DNA from: SB25 sp050180705
Lineage (GTDB): Bacteria; Bacteroidota; Bacteroidia; Bacteroidales; Tenuifilaceae
DNA length: 64,000 nt
NCBI GenBank assembly: GCA_050180705.1
Contig: JBFXDX010000019.1
Location: 1 to 64,000 of the forward strand
Direction of reading: 5' to 3'
Below, piece after piece: positions 35,909 to 43,994 of this stretch. Positions within the stretch are counted from its first letter, which is position 1. Every line of letters begins with the position of its first letter. Made by a program: the position numbers and the translations under genes. Under the pieces are notes generated by a model. That model saw only the letters and a program-made list of their open reading frames with translations, ran no database searches and was not told the origin of the DNA.

Positions 35909-36925
35909 TTAATAGGCCATACTCTTTCTTAAATCTACCAACTGCCTGATTTTGGCAAATGCATTTACACTTTCATCAAAGTTTAGCGTTTGGTGTCCAT
36001 CCGACATTGCTTTTTCGGGTGTTCTATGTATTTCGAGCAGGACACCGTCGGCTCCAGCCATTACCGATGCCAATGCCATTGTTTCAACATAATCTCTAAC
36101 ACCTACTCCGTGCGAGGGATCGCAGAATACAGGCAGGTGACTTTTATCCTTAAGGTATGGAATGGCGTTTAAATCCAACGTGTTCCGATACTCCTTCTCG
36201 AAGGTACGAATCCCTCTTTCGCAAAGTATAATCTTTTCGTTTCCACTCGAGAAAATATATTCAGCCGACGAAAGGAACTCAGGAAGAGTTGCAGACATCC
36301 CTCTTTTTAGTATGATAGGCTTATCCACTTTGCCCAGTGCGTCGAGCAGGTTGAAATTCTGCATATTACGAGTGCCAACCTGAAAAATATCGACATAGGG
36401 GTACATCTCTTCTATCTGTGAAACCTGCATTACTTCGGAAACAACCTTAATACTGTTGCTTTTACAGTGCTTCGAGAAAATCTTAAGTCCATCGATACCC
36501 AATCCCCTGAATGAATACGGTGAACTTCGAGGCTTGAATATTCCACCTCGCATCAACTTAATGTTCTGTTGCTTTAACAGTTCAACAGTATTTACCACCT
36601 GTTCCTCATTTTCAATGGCGCAGGGGCCAGCAGCAATTGAAAAATTAGTGCGTGATATTTTAACATCATCGCCCAAATCTATTTCTGTGTTATTCACCTT
36701 CCATTGCCTGGAAACAAGAGGATTCTCGTCTAAAACTATATGGATGTCCTTTATACCCGGAAGGGTTCCCACATTTCTGATATCAAATTCGGAACGTCCA
36801 ATACACACAAGGTATTGCTGGTCGAATGTTTTAACGGGCGTTGGTTTGTAACCAATGCTAACTATCTTCTCAACAATTTGGTTGAGTTGGTTATTATCGC
36901 AAGTTTCCTTTAGTTGAATTAGCAT
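35909..36925 (-). CDS. aroF: DAHP synthase, type I-beta with N-terminal ferredoxin-like regulatory domain
   Basis: 338 residues, last gene of the trp operon; its start overlaps trpA by seven bases. Residues about 1-70 form a ferredoxin-like (FL) domain as in the Thermotoga enzyme, where it closes the active site when Tyr or Phe binds. The barrel (about 80-338) contains AAGPCAIENEEQ, GIFKPRSSPYSFRG, SEVMQVSQIEEM, GTRNMQNF, LKRGMSA and FCDPSHGVG, all family motifs for phosphoenolpyruvate and erythrose 4-phosphate condensation. Placing the first shikimate-pathway enzyme under trp attenuation couples precursor supply to Trp demand. The second DAHP synthase (45821) is under Phe/Tyr control. Confidence 0.92.
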   Translation of the reverse strand: MLIQLKETCDNNQLNQIVEKIVSIGYKPTPVKTFDQQYLVCIGRSEFDIRNVGTLPGIKDIHIVLDENPLVSRQWKVNNTEIDLGDDVKISRTNFSIAAGPCAIENEEQVVNTVELLKQQNIKLMRGGIFKPRSSPYSFRGLGIDGLKIFSKHCKSNSIKVVSEVMQVSQIEEMYPYVDIFQVGTRNMQNFNLLDALGKVDKPIILKRGMSATLPEFLSSAEYIFSSGNEKIILCERGIRTFEKEYRNTLDLNAIPYLKDKSHLPVFCDPSHGVGVRDYVETMALASVMAGADGVLLEIHRTPEKAMSDGHQTLNFDESVNAFAKIRQLVDLRKSMAY

Positions 36926-37716
36926 AGCTTTAGTGCATTTTCGTTGATTTCTCTTAAAAAATCTTCAGTGTTTTTTTCGATATCATTATCAACACTAATC
37001 TTTTTAAGGAAGGCACTTCCAATTATGGCTCCTCTGCAAAATTCAGTTGCATCACGGAAAGTCTCCGCGTTATGTATTCCAAAGCCTACCAAAATTGGGT
37101 TATGTAAGTTAAGTTTGCTTATTCTAGAAAGGTATTCGCGTTGTAATTCTGAAAATCGACTTTCTTTACCTGTTATTGATGAGGAACTTACCGCGTAAAT
37201 AAATCCGTTGGAAAGTTTGTCGATTTGCCTAATTCGCTCTTCGGTTGTGCTAGGGGTAATTAAAAAAACAAACCGTAACGAGTGCTGCTCAAAAATTCTT
37301 TTGTAGTGCTGCTCGTATTCATCAAGGGGAATGTCGGGGATTATAACCCCACTAACTCCAACACTTGTTGCTTGTTCGCAAAATTTTTCAATTCCGTTCT
37401 TGAGAATGGGATTCAGGTAACCCATAAGCACTAACGGAACATCAACTTTTTCTTTGATTGATGCAAGTTGCTCAAAGAGTAGTTTAATGTTCATCCCATT
37501 TGAAATAGCCATTGAACTTGTTTGCTGAATTACGGAGCCATCGGCCAACGGGTCAGAGTAAGGCATTCCTACCTCAATTAAGTCAACCCCGTTCCTTTGA
37601 AGCGCTAGTATTATTTGTGCGGTTGAGTCGATATTGGGATAGCCAGCAGTGAAATATATTGAAAGAACCTTTCCCTGTTTTGTATCGAATAGTGTATTGA
37701 TCTTGTTCGTTTCCAT
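36919..37716 (-). CDS. trpA: Tryptophan synthase alpha chain
   Basis: 265 residues. TIM barrel with catalytic Glu in DLIEVGMPYSDPLADG and catalytic Asp in GVIIPDIPLDEYEQ, plus VLMGYLNPI and the phosphate-binding GFGIHNAE. Cleaves indole-3-glycerol phosphate to indole, which is channelled to TrpB. Seven bases from trpB; overlaps aroF. Confidence 0.96.
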   Translation of the reverse strand: METNKINTLFDTKQGKVLSIYFTAGYPNIDSTAQIILALQRNGVDLIEVGMPYSDPLADGSVIQQTSSMAISNGMNIKLLFEQLASIKEKVDVPLVLMGYLNPILKNGIEKFCEQATSVGVSGVIIPDIPLDEYEQHYKRIFEQHSLRFVFLITPSTTEERIRQIDKLSNGFIYAVSSSSITGKESRFSELQREYLSRISKLNLHNPILVGFGIHNAETFRDATEFCRGAIIGSAFLKKISVDNDIEKNTEDFLREINENALKLC

Positions 37717-37723
37717 TGCTTTG

Positions 37724-38911
37724 TCAGATACTATTTTCGAAATACTCCTTGTAAGTGTCTAAGTCTTTATCACCGCGTCCCGATAGGTTTACAACCACAA
37801 CATCGCTTCCCTTTAGTTTTAACTTGGATAGTGCTGCAAGTGCGTGCGATGATTCCAATGCTGGAATTATTCCCTCGGTTTGAGTGAGTTCGAAAGCAGC
37901 AGCCACAGCTTCTCTATCTGTTGCCGACAGGTACATTGCCCTCCCATTTGAGTGTAAATGCGCGTGGAGTGGTCCAATGCCCGGATAGTCAAGCCCTGCA
38001 GATATTGAGTGCGCCTCAAGCACCTGCCCATCGGGGTTTTGCATAAGCATAGTTTTGCAGCCGTGAATTATCCCCATAGAGCCAGTGGTTAGAGTTGCTG
38101 CAGTTTTTTTGGTTTCGACACCCTCTCCTGCGGCCTCAACGCCAATTAGGTTGACGTTTTTATCGTCAATAAAATGATAAAAAGCCCCAGCAGCGTTACT
38201 TCCACCACCTACACAGGCAATAACATAGTTTGGTGTTTCTATCCCTTCCTTCTCTTTGAGTTGATTCCTTATTTCCTTGCTGATTACCGATTGAAATCGT
38301 GCCACCATATCGGGATATGGATGTGGTCCAATGGTTGAGCCTATCACATAATGAGTTTCTGAGGCATTGTTTATCCAGAATCGGATGGCTTCATTGGTGG
38401 CATCCTTCAATGTTTGACTGCCTGAGGTTGCTGGAATTACTTTAGCACCAAGCATTTTCATCCTTAAAACATTGGGTTGTTGCCGTTGAATATCTTTTGC
38501 ACCCATAAAAACAGTGCACTGAAGTCCCATTAGGGCGCAAACTGTGGCTGTGGCTACTCCGTGCTGTCCTGCTCCTGTTTCTGCTATGATGTGATGTTTA
38601 TTCAATCGCTTTGCCAGTAGTATTTGGCCAACAACATTGTTCAACTTATGAGCGCCTGTATGGCATAAATCCTCTCGCTTCAGATAAATCTTAGCCCCTT
38701 TTGTGCTTGATAGATTTTTGGCGTGAAATAGAGGTGTAGGTCTGCCAACATAGTTTGCAAGCAAATCCTCAAATTCCTTTTTGAAATCATCAGAATTTAT
38801 GATTGGCAGATAGTTTTGTTGCAACTCGTTAACATTTGCATAAAGCATTTCGGGAATAAATGCCCCTCCAAAATCGCCATAGTACCCTTTGATGTCTGGC
38901 TGGTAATTCAT
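37724..38911 (-). CDS. trpB: Tryptophan synthase beta chain
   Basis: 395 residues. PLP lysine in HTGAHKLNNVVGQ, glycine loop CVGGGSNAAG, and GRPTPLFHAKNLS near the N-terminus. Joins indole and serine. Overlaps trpF by four bases (ATGA), indicating coupled translation. Confidence 0.97.
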   Translation of the reverse strand: MNYQPDIKGYYGDFGGAFIPEMLYANVNELQQNYLPIINSDDFKKEFEDLLANYVGRPTPLFHAKNLSSTKGAKIYLKREDLCHTGAHKLNNVVGQILLAKRLNKHHIIAETGAGQHGVATATVCALMGLQCTVFMGAKDIQRQQPNVLRMKMLGAKVIPATSGSQTLKDATNEAIRFWINNASETHYVIGSTIGPHPYPDMVARFQSVISKEIRNQLKEKEGIETPNYVIACVGGGSNAAGAFYHFIDDKNVNLIGVEAAGEGVETKKTAATLTTGSMGIIHGCKTMLMQNPDGQVLEAHSISAGLDYPGIGPLHAHLHSNGRAMYLSATDREAVAAAFELTQTEGIIPALESSHALAALSKLKLKGSDVVVVNLSGRGDKDLDTYKEYFENSI

Positions 38912-39528
38912 ATTCGGTTTAAATCTTTTGTGAACTGTTTTGTTTTGTTGATATCCTTAATGCCGGGTGCAGTTTCGAACTTGCTGTTGATATCAACTGC
39001 GTAAAGCATTGGATGATTAAGTTGATTCAAGTAGCCTATATCATTCGGGCCGATTCCTCCACTTAAAAAGAAAGGTATCGATAGTTTGTAACCAGAAAGA
39101 ACGCTATGGTTAAATGCCAACCCGTTACCACCGTACTTTTCCCCTTTGGTGTCGAAAAGGAAATAGTTGCAGTAATCCTGGTAGTAACCTAAGTTGGATG
39201 GTAAAGTGTTGGATATCCCAAATGCTTTTATGACTGATGCAAATTTTTGTATCTCCTTACATTGTTCAGGTTTCTCGTCGCCGTGCAGTTGAATATATTT
39301 GAACCCATACCTCTCTGTAATTTTTGCTATAACGGTCGTACTTTCATTCACAAAAACGGCCACCTTGTTGATGTTATTTGGAATAAGATTAAAAGGGAAT
39401 GTTTCAATCTGACTAACAACGCTGCGTGGTGATGCTGAATGGAAGATGAATCCTAGAAAATCGGGATTTAATCCGACAATTTTAGGGATGTCACATCTTT
39501 CAGTTATACCGCAGATTTTCAGTTTCAT
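38908..39528 (-). CDS. trpF: Phosphoribosylanthranilate isomerase
   Basis: 206 residues. Catalytic Cys in KICGIT at the N-terminus, LGFIFHSASPRSV, VAVFVNES, YIQLHGDE, and the catalytic Asp region LFDTKGEKYGGNGLAFNH, ending GGIGPNDI. Separate from TrpC rather than fused as in E. coli. Ten bases from trpC. Confidence 0.95.
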   Translation of the reverse strand: MKLKICGITERCDIPKIVGLNPDFLGFIFHSASPRSVVSQIETFPFNLIPNNINKVAVFVNESTTVIAKITERYGFKYIQLHGDEKPEQCKEIQKFASVIKAFGISNTLPSNLGYYQDYCNYFLFDTKGEKYGGNGLAFNHSVLSGYKLSIPFFLSGGIGPNDIGYLNQLNHPMLYAVDINSKFETAPGIKDINKTKQFTKDLNRI

Positions 39529-39538
39529 TGTTCTCGTT

Positions 39539-40351
39539 TTACTGGATTATTGCTTGGTGTTGTTCCAACTCCTTAATTCTATTGACAAAAGTTCCACACG
39601 CCTTACCTGGGTTCGATTCTCTCATAAACTTCTCGCCTATAAGAAATCCATCAAACCCAATACTCTTTAAGGATATCAACGTTTCTGCGGAATCAATTCC
39701 ACTCTCAGCAACCTTCACCACATTGTTTGGAAGATGCTGAAGTAACGAGGCTGAGTGATCAATGTTAACCTCAAAATTCTTGAGATTTCGGTTGTTTATT
39801 CCAACAATAGATGCATCGGCGGGTAGTTTACCAATATTCTCCTCGCTATGAACCTCGAAAAGAACCTGAAGGCCCAACGATTTGGCGAAGGTAGCAAGGC
39901 TTAAGAGTTCTTCTGCCGTGAGTATTTCAGCAATAAGGAGAATGGCATCTGCACCAATGCTTTTGGCTTCTACTATTTGGTATTCATCAACTATGAAATC
40001 TTTCCGAAGTATTGGGCAGTAGTTGAATTTCCGTGCTGTTGTTAAGTCCTTTTGATGTCCTCCAAAGAATTTGCTATCGGTTAATACAGATAATGCAGAT
40101 GCTCCAGCCTGCATATATTGCAAGCAAACCTGCTCGGGCTTTGCATATTCGTTTATAACTCCTTTTGATGGCGATTTGCGTTTGAACTCAGCAATTATCC
40201 CAGAAAGATCGGGACGAAGAATGTATTCGCTTAGCGATAAAGGCTGAGAGTTGAAATATATGCTTCGTTCCAAAAGTTTTACTGGGTAGAGCTCCTTTTG
40301 CTCGGCCACTTCCTGCTTTTTGTTCAATACTATTTCGTCTAGAATGCTCAT
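39539..40351 (-). CDS. trpC: Indole-3-glycerol phosphate synthase
   Basis: 270 residues. AEFKRKSPSKG carries the catalytic Lys, followed by ALSVLTDSKFFGG, LRKDFIVDEYQI, LIAEILT, and GINNRNLKNFEV. Closes the indole ring. Two bases from trpD. Confidence 0.96.
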   Translation of the reverse strand: MSILDEIVLNKKQEVAEQKELYPVKLLERSIYFNSQPLSLSEYILRPDLSGIIAEFKRKSPSKGVINEYAKPEQVCLQYMQAGASALSVLTDSKFFGGHQKDLTTARKFNYCPILRKDFIVDEYQIVEAKSIGADAILLIAEILTAEELLSLATFAKSLGLQVLFEVHSEENIGKLPADASIVGINNRNLKNFEVNIDHSASLLQHLPNNVVKVAESGIDSAETLISLKSIGFDGFLIGEKFMRESNPGKACGTFVNRIKELEQHQAIIQ

Positions 40352-40353
40352 AA

Positions 40354-41343
40354 CTACTGCATCGATATTATTTTTTTGAAAGATTTTAGAGCCTTGCCCG
40401 ATTCAATGGATTCTCTTGCAACAAGGATTGCATCACCCAAAGCAATTCCTTTATAGCAGTTAATTGCCATTGCCGAGTTGGCTATTGTTACATCAATTTT
40501 CTCTTTATCTGCCTTATTATTAAGTATGGATAGAAATATTTTGGCCGATTCATCAGGGTTTGCCCCGCCTTCGATGCTAGTTGATGCTACTTTCCTAAAA
40601 CCAAAGTTTTCGGGAGTTAAGCAACTATCACCTTGCTTTGAAAACACCTTTGCAGGGCCAGTCAGCGAAATTTCATCGTAACCATCGAGGCTGTGAACAA
40701 TTCTAAAATCGTTAAGATGATTGTTTAGCAGGTAGCTGTAGGTTCGTCCCACTTCAATGTTGAAAACGCCACTTACCTGATATTTTGGGCGGGCTGGGTT
40801 TACCAAAGGCCCTAGAATATTGAAGAAAGTTTTCACACCCAATTGTCGTCTTATAGGACCTATTGTTTTAAGGGCTGGATGGAACAGCGGAGCGTGAAGG
40901 AAGCATACGTTTGTGGAATCTATTTCTCTTTTTAGTTTTTCGGCGCTAGTGCTGAACTTATACCCAAGAATCTCCATAAGGTTTGACGAACCAGTAACGG
41001 ACGACACCCCGTAATTTCCGTGCTTAGCAACAGGCACACCAGCTCCTGCAACAACAAATGCTGATACTGTAGATATATTAAATGTGTTTTTGCCATCGCC
41101 ACCCGTTCCGCAAAGATCAATGGTTTGCCCACCATTTATATCAACCGGCAACGCAAGGTCAAGCAATGCATCGCGAAACCCTTGCAATTCCTCGAGGCTT
41201 ATATTCCGCATAATATATGCTGTAAGCATAGCGGACATCTGCGATTCGTTAATATTGCCACTGGCAATATTGTGTATTAAATCTTGGGCTTCGGATCTGC
41301 TAAGTTTTTGAGATTCCAGAAGCTTATTTAAAATCTGTTTCAC
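40354..41343 (-). CDS. trpD: Anthranilate phosphoribosyltransferase
   Basis: 329 residues. PRPP-binding motif DLCGTGGDGKNTFNIST, glycine-rich KHGNYGVSSVTGSS, and FFNILGPLVNPARP. Transfers phosphoribose to anthranilate. Not fused to TrpG. 28 bases from trpG. Confidence 0.96.
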   Translation of the reverse strand: MKQILNKLLESQKLSRSEAQDLIHNIASGNINESQMSAMLTAYIMRNISLEELQGFRDALLDLALPVDINGGQTIDLCGTGGDGKNTFNISTVSAFVVAGAGVPVAKHGNYGVSSVTGSSNLMEILGYKFSTSAEKLKREIDSTNVCFLHAPLFHPALKTIGPIRRQLGVKTFFNILGPLVNPARPKYQVSGVFNIEVGRTYSYLLNNHLNDFRIVHSLDGYDEISLTGPAKVFSKQGDSCLTPENFGFRKVASTSIEGGANPDESAKIFLSILNNKADKEKIDVTIANSAMAINCYKGIALGDAILVARESIESGKALKSFKKIISMQ

Positions 41344-41371
41344 TTGTACAGAATTTATTGATTGAGAATGA

Positions 41372-41947
41372 CTAAAATCTTTTTAACCAGTTAAAAATGA
41401 TTTGCTTCCCGTTCGGAGTAAGGATTGATTCTGGATGAAATTGCACGCCACACACATCGTACTCTGTATGGCTTAATGCCATTATTTGACCGTTTTCGTC
41501 GATAGCATCAACCCTCAAGCAGCTTGGTAATCCGTCGGGATTTACTACCCACGAATGGTATCGTCCTGCCTCAAAGGTTTCGGGAATCCCTTCAAAAATG
41601 TAATGGATAGGTTGTTTCAGTATCATTTTGCTGGCAACTCCGTGGTAAACTGTATCAATATTTATAAGCGCTCCTCCAAACGATTCCGCAATGGCCTGCT
41701 GTCCAAGGCAAACTCCGAATATTCTTTTTGTTTTTGAGTATCGCTCAATTATTGGTAGCAGGTTGCCTGCCTCACTAGGAATGCCTGGGCCTGGAGATAG
41801 TATAATTCCATCGAAACGCTCAACCATATCTACCTCAATTTGGTCATTACGGAAAACCTCAATGCTATGCTGTCCAGAATCCTCCACATAGTGCAAAAGA
41901 TTGAATGTGAATGAGTCGTAGTTGTCGAGAAGTAGTATTGATGCCAT
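41372..41947 (-). CDS. trpG: Anthranilate synthase glutamine amidotransferase subunit
   Basis: 191 residues. Class I amidotransferase: oxyanion strand SPGPGIPSEAG, nucleophile Cys in GVCLGQQAI, catalytic His-x-Glu in VQFHPESIL. Supplies ammonia to TrpE and may also serve aminodeoxychorismate synthesis. 48 bases from trpE. Confidence 0.95.
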   Translation of the reverse strand: MASILLLDNYDSFTFNLLHYVEDSGQHSIEVFRNDQIEVDMVERFDGIILSPGPGIPSEAGNLLPIIERYSKTKRIFGVCLGQQAIAESFGGALINIDTVYHGVASKMILKQPIHYIFEGIPETFEAGRYHSWVVNPDGLPSCLRVDAIDENGQIMALSHTEYDVCGVQFHPESILTPNGKQIIFNWLKRF

Positions 41948-41995
41948 ATTTTGCTTTGTTATTTGTTTACTGGTTATTCTTGTTGTGTAGTAAAT

Positions 41996-43396
41996 TTAGT
42001 TCAAAAAAGTTTTCTCGGCATACTCAATTGCGCGTCGTAATGCCGACACTTTTGAGTTAACCTCCTGTAATTCGCCTTTAGGCGAAGATCCTATCACTAC
42101 TCCCGCACCTGCTTGATAATGTAAATTGCCATTAAGACTGAGGAATGAGCGTATTATTATTGCGTGATTTACATTTCCATTCAGACCTATGAATCCTACA
42201 GCTCCGCCATAAATTCCTCGGGGAGTGGGCTCAATTTTTCCGATAAGTTGAACCGCCTTATGCTTTGGTGCTCCGCTAAGCGTTCCTGCTGGAAATGTTG
42301 ATGCTAGCAATGCTAGAGGGCTAGTGTTTTCTTTGAGTTCGCCCTTAACATTGGAAACTAAATGGATTACGTGCGAGTAGGTGTGCACCTCTCTGAATTT
42401 GTCAACAACTACGTTGCGTGTATGCCTGCTAAGGTCGTTTCTTGCTAAATCGACCAGCATACAATGCTCTGAGTTTTCCTTCGGGTTTTTCAGTAATTCC
42501 TCAGTTGCTTTTTGGTCAAGGAGTGTATTTCCGCTACGAAATGCTGTTCCTGCAATTGGATTAATGGAGGCAGTTCCATCAATTACCTTCAGATGTGCTT
42601 CGGGTGACGACCCGAAAATTCTGAAATTTAAATAATCGAAATAGAATAGGTATGGTGATGGGTTGATTGACCGCAATGCTCTGTAAACATTGAAATCGTC
42701 GCCACTAAACTGCTGGCTAAACTGTCGAGAAAGTACAATCTGAAAAACATCGCCCCGAGCACAATGACTTTTGCCCTTCTCAACCATATCCATATATCTA
42801 TCGTCGGACATATTCGAGATTTCCTCGGCGATAGTTTTGAATGGAAAAATAGGCGTGTTTCTGTTTGCTAGTAATGAAAGTACTTTTTCTCCAATCTCAC
42901 TCGAATTAGGAGTGATGAGTTCGTAAAGTATCAAGGTATTGTTGAAATGGTTGAATTCTAGAACAACTTGGTATAGGTCGTATTTAATTAACGGTAGTGT
43001 TGAGTTGGAAGTTTCGATATTGACATTGTCGAAAAGATTGATAGAATCGTAAGCTGTAAAGCCAAAAAAACCAGCAGTACTATTATCTGAGTTGGAATTT
43101 TCCAGTTTGAAACTTTTGAAGAACGAGTCAATGAAATTAACGACATCATCAACCTCGTGCTTATTTTCTAATTGTTTATACGAGTTGTATGTTTTAACAC
43201 CAGTTTTAGCAACTTCAATGCCTGCAAAAGGCCTTAGGCAGATATATGAGAATGCGTTGTACCTATTACTATAGTCGGCACATTCAAGGAGCAAGCATTG
43301 AGGATAAGCATCGCGTAATCTCAAGTAAATACCGATAGGCGTGTAGGTGTCGGCTGTAATTTCTGTTGATTTTACTTTTAAGTATGTTGTTTGCAT
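41996..43396 (-). CDS. trpE: Anthranilate synthase component I
   Basis: 466 residues from ATG 43396; the longer frame would start inside the attenuator terminator, so it is rejected. The C-terminal chorismate-binding domain shows FYFDYLNFRIFGSSPEAHLK, PIAGTAFR, HCMLVDLARNDLSR, FPAGTLSGAPKHKA and GGAVGFIGLNG. The N-terminal Trp-feedback motif usually written LLES reads LLLEC (Cys39), so the usual Ser is replaced by Cys. First structural gene of the trp operon, behind a complete attenuator. Confidence 0.95.
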   Translation of the reverse strand: MQTTYLKVKSTEITADTYTPIGIYLRLRDAYPQCLLLECADYSNRYNAFSYICLRPFAGIEVAKTGVKTYNSYKQLENKHEVDDVVNFIDSFFKSFKLENSNSDNSTAGFFGFTAYDSINLFDNVNIETSNSTLPLIKYDLYQVVLEFNHFNNTLILYELITPNSSEIGEKVLSLLANRNTPIFPFKTIAEEISNMSDDRYMDMVEKGKSHCARGDVFQIVLSRQFSQQFSGDDFNVYRALRSINPSPYLFYFDYLNFRIFGSSPEAHLKVIDGTASINPIAGTAFRSGNTLLDQKATEELLKNPKENSEHCMLVDLARNDLSRHTRNVVVDKFREVHTYSHVIHLVSNVKGELKENTSPLALLASTFPAGTLSGAPKHKAVQLIGKIEPTPRGIYGGAVGFIGLNGNVNHAIIIRSFLSLNGNLHYQAGAGVVIGSSPKGELQEVNSKVSALRRAIEYAEKTFLN

Positions 43397-43414
43397 TGTA
43401 TTTGAATTAAGTAT

Positions 43415-43456
43415 TGTAAAAAAGAAGGAGGCTCGCTGTGTTAAGCGAGCCTCCTT
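43415..43456 (-). terminator. trp attenuator terminator (segments 3:4)
   Basis: Minus-strand stem of 12 perfect base pairs (43456-43445 with 43436-43425, core GCGAGCCTCC/GGAGGCTCGC), eight-base loop, then CTTTTTT. It lies between the leader peptide and trpE. Confidence 0.9.
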
Positions 43457-43531
43457 TAATTTCTTTAATTTATAATATAAACATTCATTATAGGCATAAG
43501 GGCTTAACACAGCAAAGTATTCCGCTGTGCC
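43425..43531 (-). promoter_or_regulatory. trp transcription attenuator, alternative RNA structures
   Basis: Four RNA segments are visible on the minus strand. Segment 1 GGCACAGC (43531-43524) overlaps the Trp codons. Segment 2 GCTGTGTTAAGC (43513-43502) can pair with segment 1 (CACAGC/GCTGTG) or, over 12 perfect bases, with segment 3 GCTTAACACAGC (43446-43435). Segment 3 spans the loop and inner arms of the terminator, so 2:3 pairing prevents termination. A ribosome stalled at Trp codons masks segment 1 and frees segment 2. Confidence 0.88.
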
Positions 43532-43565
43532 ACCACCAATTCTGAATATTTAAATTTCTATTCAT
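43488..43565 (-). CDS. trpL: trp operon leader peptide with three consecutive Trp codons
   Basis: 25 codons plus TAA: begins MNRNLNIQNWWWHSG and ends KPLCL. Trp codons 10-12 lie at 43538-43530. A-rich bases precede the ATG and no Shine-Dalgarno is seen, as is usual in this phylum. The ribosome's progress through the WWW run reports charged tRNA-Trp and chooses between the antiterminator and terminator that follow. ATG lies about 20 bases after the -7 box, so the transcript begins almost at the leader. Confidence 0.9.
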   Translation of the reverse strand: MNRNLNIQNWWWHSGILCCVKPLCL

Positions 43566-43584
43566 TTTGTGCTTATTTTCGATG

Positions 43585-43614
43585 CAATATTAATCAAAAA
43601 AAATAAAATACAAA
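43585..43614 (-). promoter_or_regulatory. trp operon promoter
   Basis: Minus-strand TTTG (43614-43611), 18-base spacer, TAATATTG (43592-43585): one mismatch from TAnnTTTG. Correctly placed for a transcript starting just before the trp leader peptide. Confidence 0.6.
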
Positions 43615-43639
43615 TATTTTTAAATTTTAGTTTAATTTT

Positions 43640-43670
43640 TTTGCTGGGAAATAATTATGTACTATCATTG
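43640..43670 (+). promoter_or_regulatory. Promoter of the Phe/Tyr/shikimate operon
   Basis: TTTG (43640-43643), exactly 19 bases, TATCATTG (43663-43670), one mismatch from TAnnTTTG. It lies 18 bases before the first Phe/Tyr leader peptide and back-to-back with the trp promoter. Confidence 0.62.
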
Positions 43671-43687
43671 CAAAATATTACAAGGCA

Positions 43688-43753
43688 ATGGCAAATTATA
43701 GTACATACTTTTACGCAGGCTTTTACTTCTACTTTAGCAGGTGGGGGGCTTGA
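43688..43753 (+). CDS. First Phe/Tyr leader peptide of the aromatic operon
   Basis: 21 codons plus TGA. The peptide begins MANYSTYFYAGFYFYF and ends SRWGA: five Tyr and four Phe, with codons 7-9 and 12-16 almost all aromatic. Such density is the mark of an attenuator leader sensing charged tRNA-Phe and tRNA-Tyr. Its stop codon overlaps antiterminator segment 2, so a ribosome that reaches the stop lets the terminator at 43798 form. Confidence 0.88.
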   Translation: MANYSTYFYAGFYFYFSRWGA

Positions 43754-43823
43754 TGATTGTGTGTAGAATGATGAACTAAAATGACACAAGATAAATCAAG
43801 CCCCGAGAAATCGGGGCTTTTTT
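43745..43823 (+). promoter_or_regulatory. First Phe/Tyr attenuator: antiterminator and terminator
   Basis: Terminator stem AAGCCCCGA (43798-43806) with TCGGGGCTT (43811-43819), GAAA tetraloop, followed by TTTT. Segment 2 GGGGCTTGAT (43745-43754), at the end of the leader frame, is perfectly complementary over ten bases to ATCAAGCCCC (43795-43804), the left arm of the terminator. The two structures are mutually exclusive. Confidence 0.88.
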
Positions 43824-43925
43824 ATTTGGTACAGATTTCCGAAATTAGACAGAAGACATTAGATAAAAAGAAAGCAATTAGGGGTAAATATTAAACGAAC
43901 AACTAACAACAATAAACGAACAACG

Positions 43926-43994
43926 ATGAACAATCACAGTCAGTCATTTTACTTTTTTTATTTCTATTTCTGCATTGACAATGGGGACCGATAG
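43926..43994 (+). CDS. Second, tandem Phe/Tyr leader peptide
   Basis: 22 codons plus TAG. The peptide begins MNNHSQSFYFFYFYFC and ends IDNGDR: five Phe and three Tyr in an unbroken run of eight aromatic codons (8-15). It follows the first attenuator by about 100 bases with no convincing promoter between, so it should be translated only on transcripts that escaped the first terminator. Its last codons GGG GAC C form antiterminator segment 2. Confidence 0.87.
   Translation: MNNHSQSFYFFYFYFCIDNGDR

Noticed and set aside
43397..43510. Earlier start for trpE
   Set aside because: The extension runs through the attenuator terminator and antiterminator; family sequence begins after ATG 43396.
43569..43766. 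65-codon plus-strand frame overlapping the first Phe/Tyr leader
   Set aside because: It spans the promoter region and reads the leader in a different frame; the aromatic-rich frame with linked antiterminator explains the sequence better.
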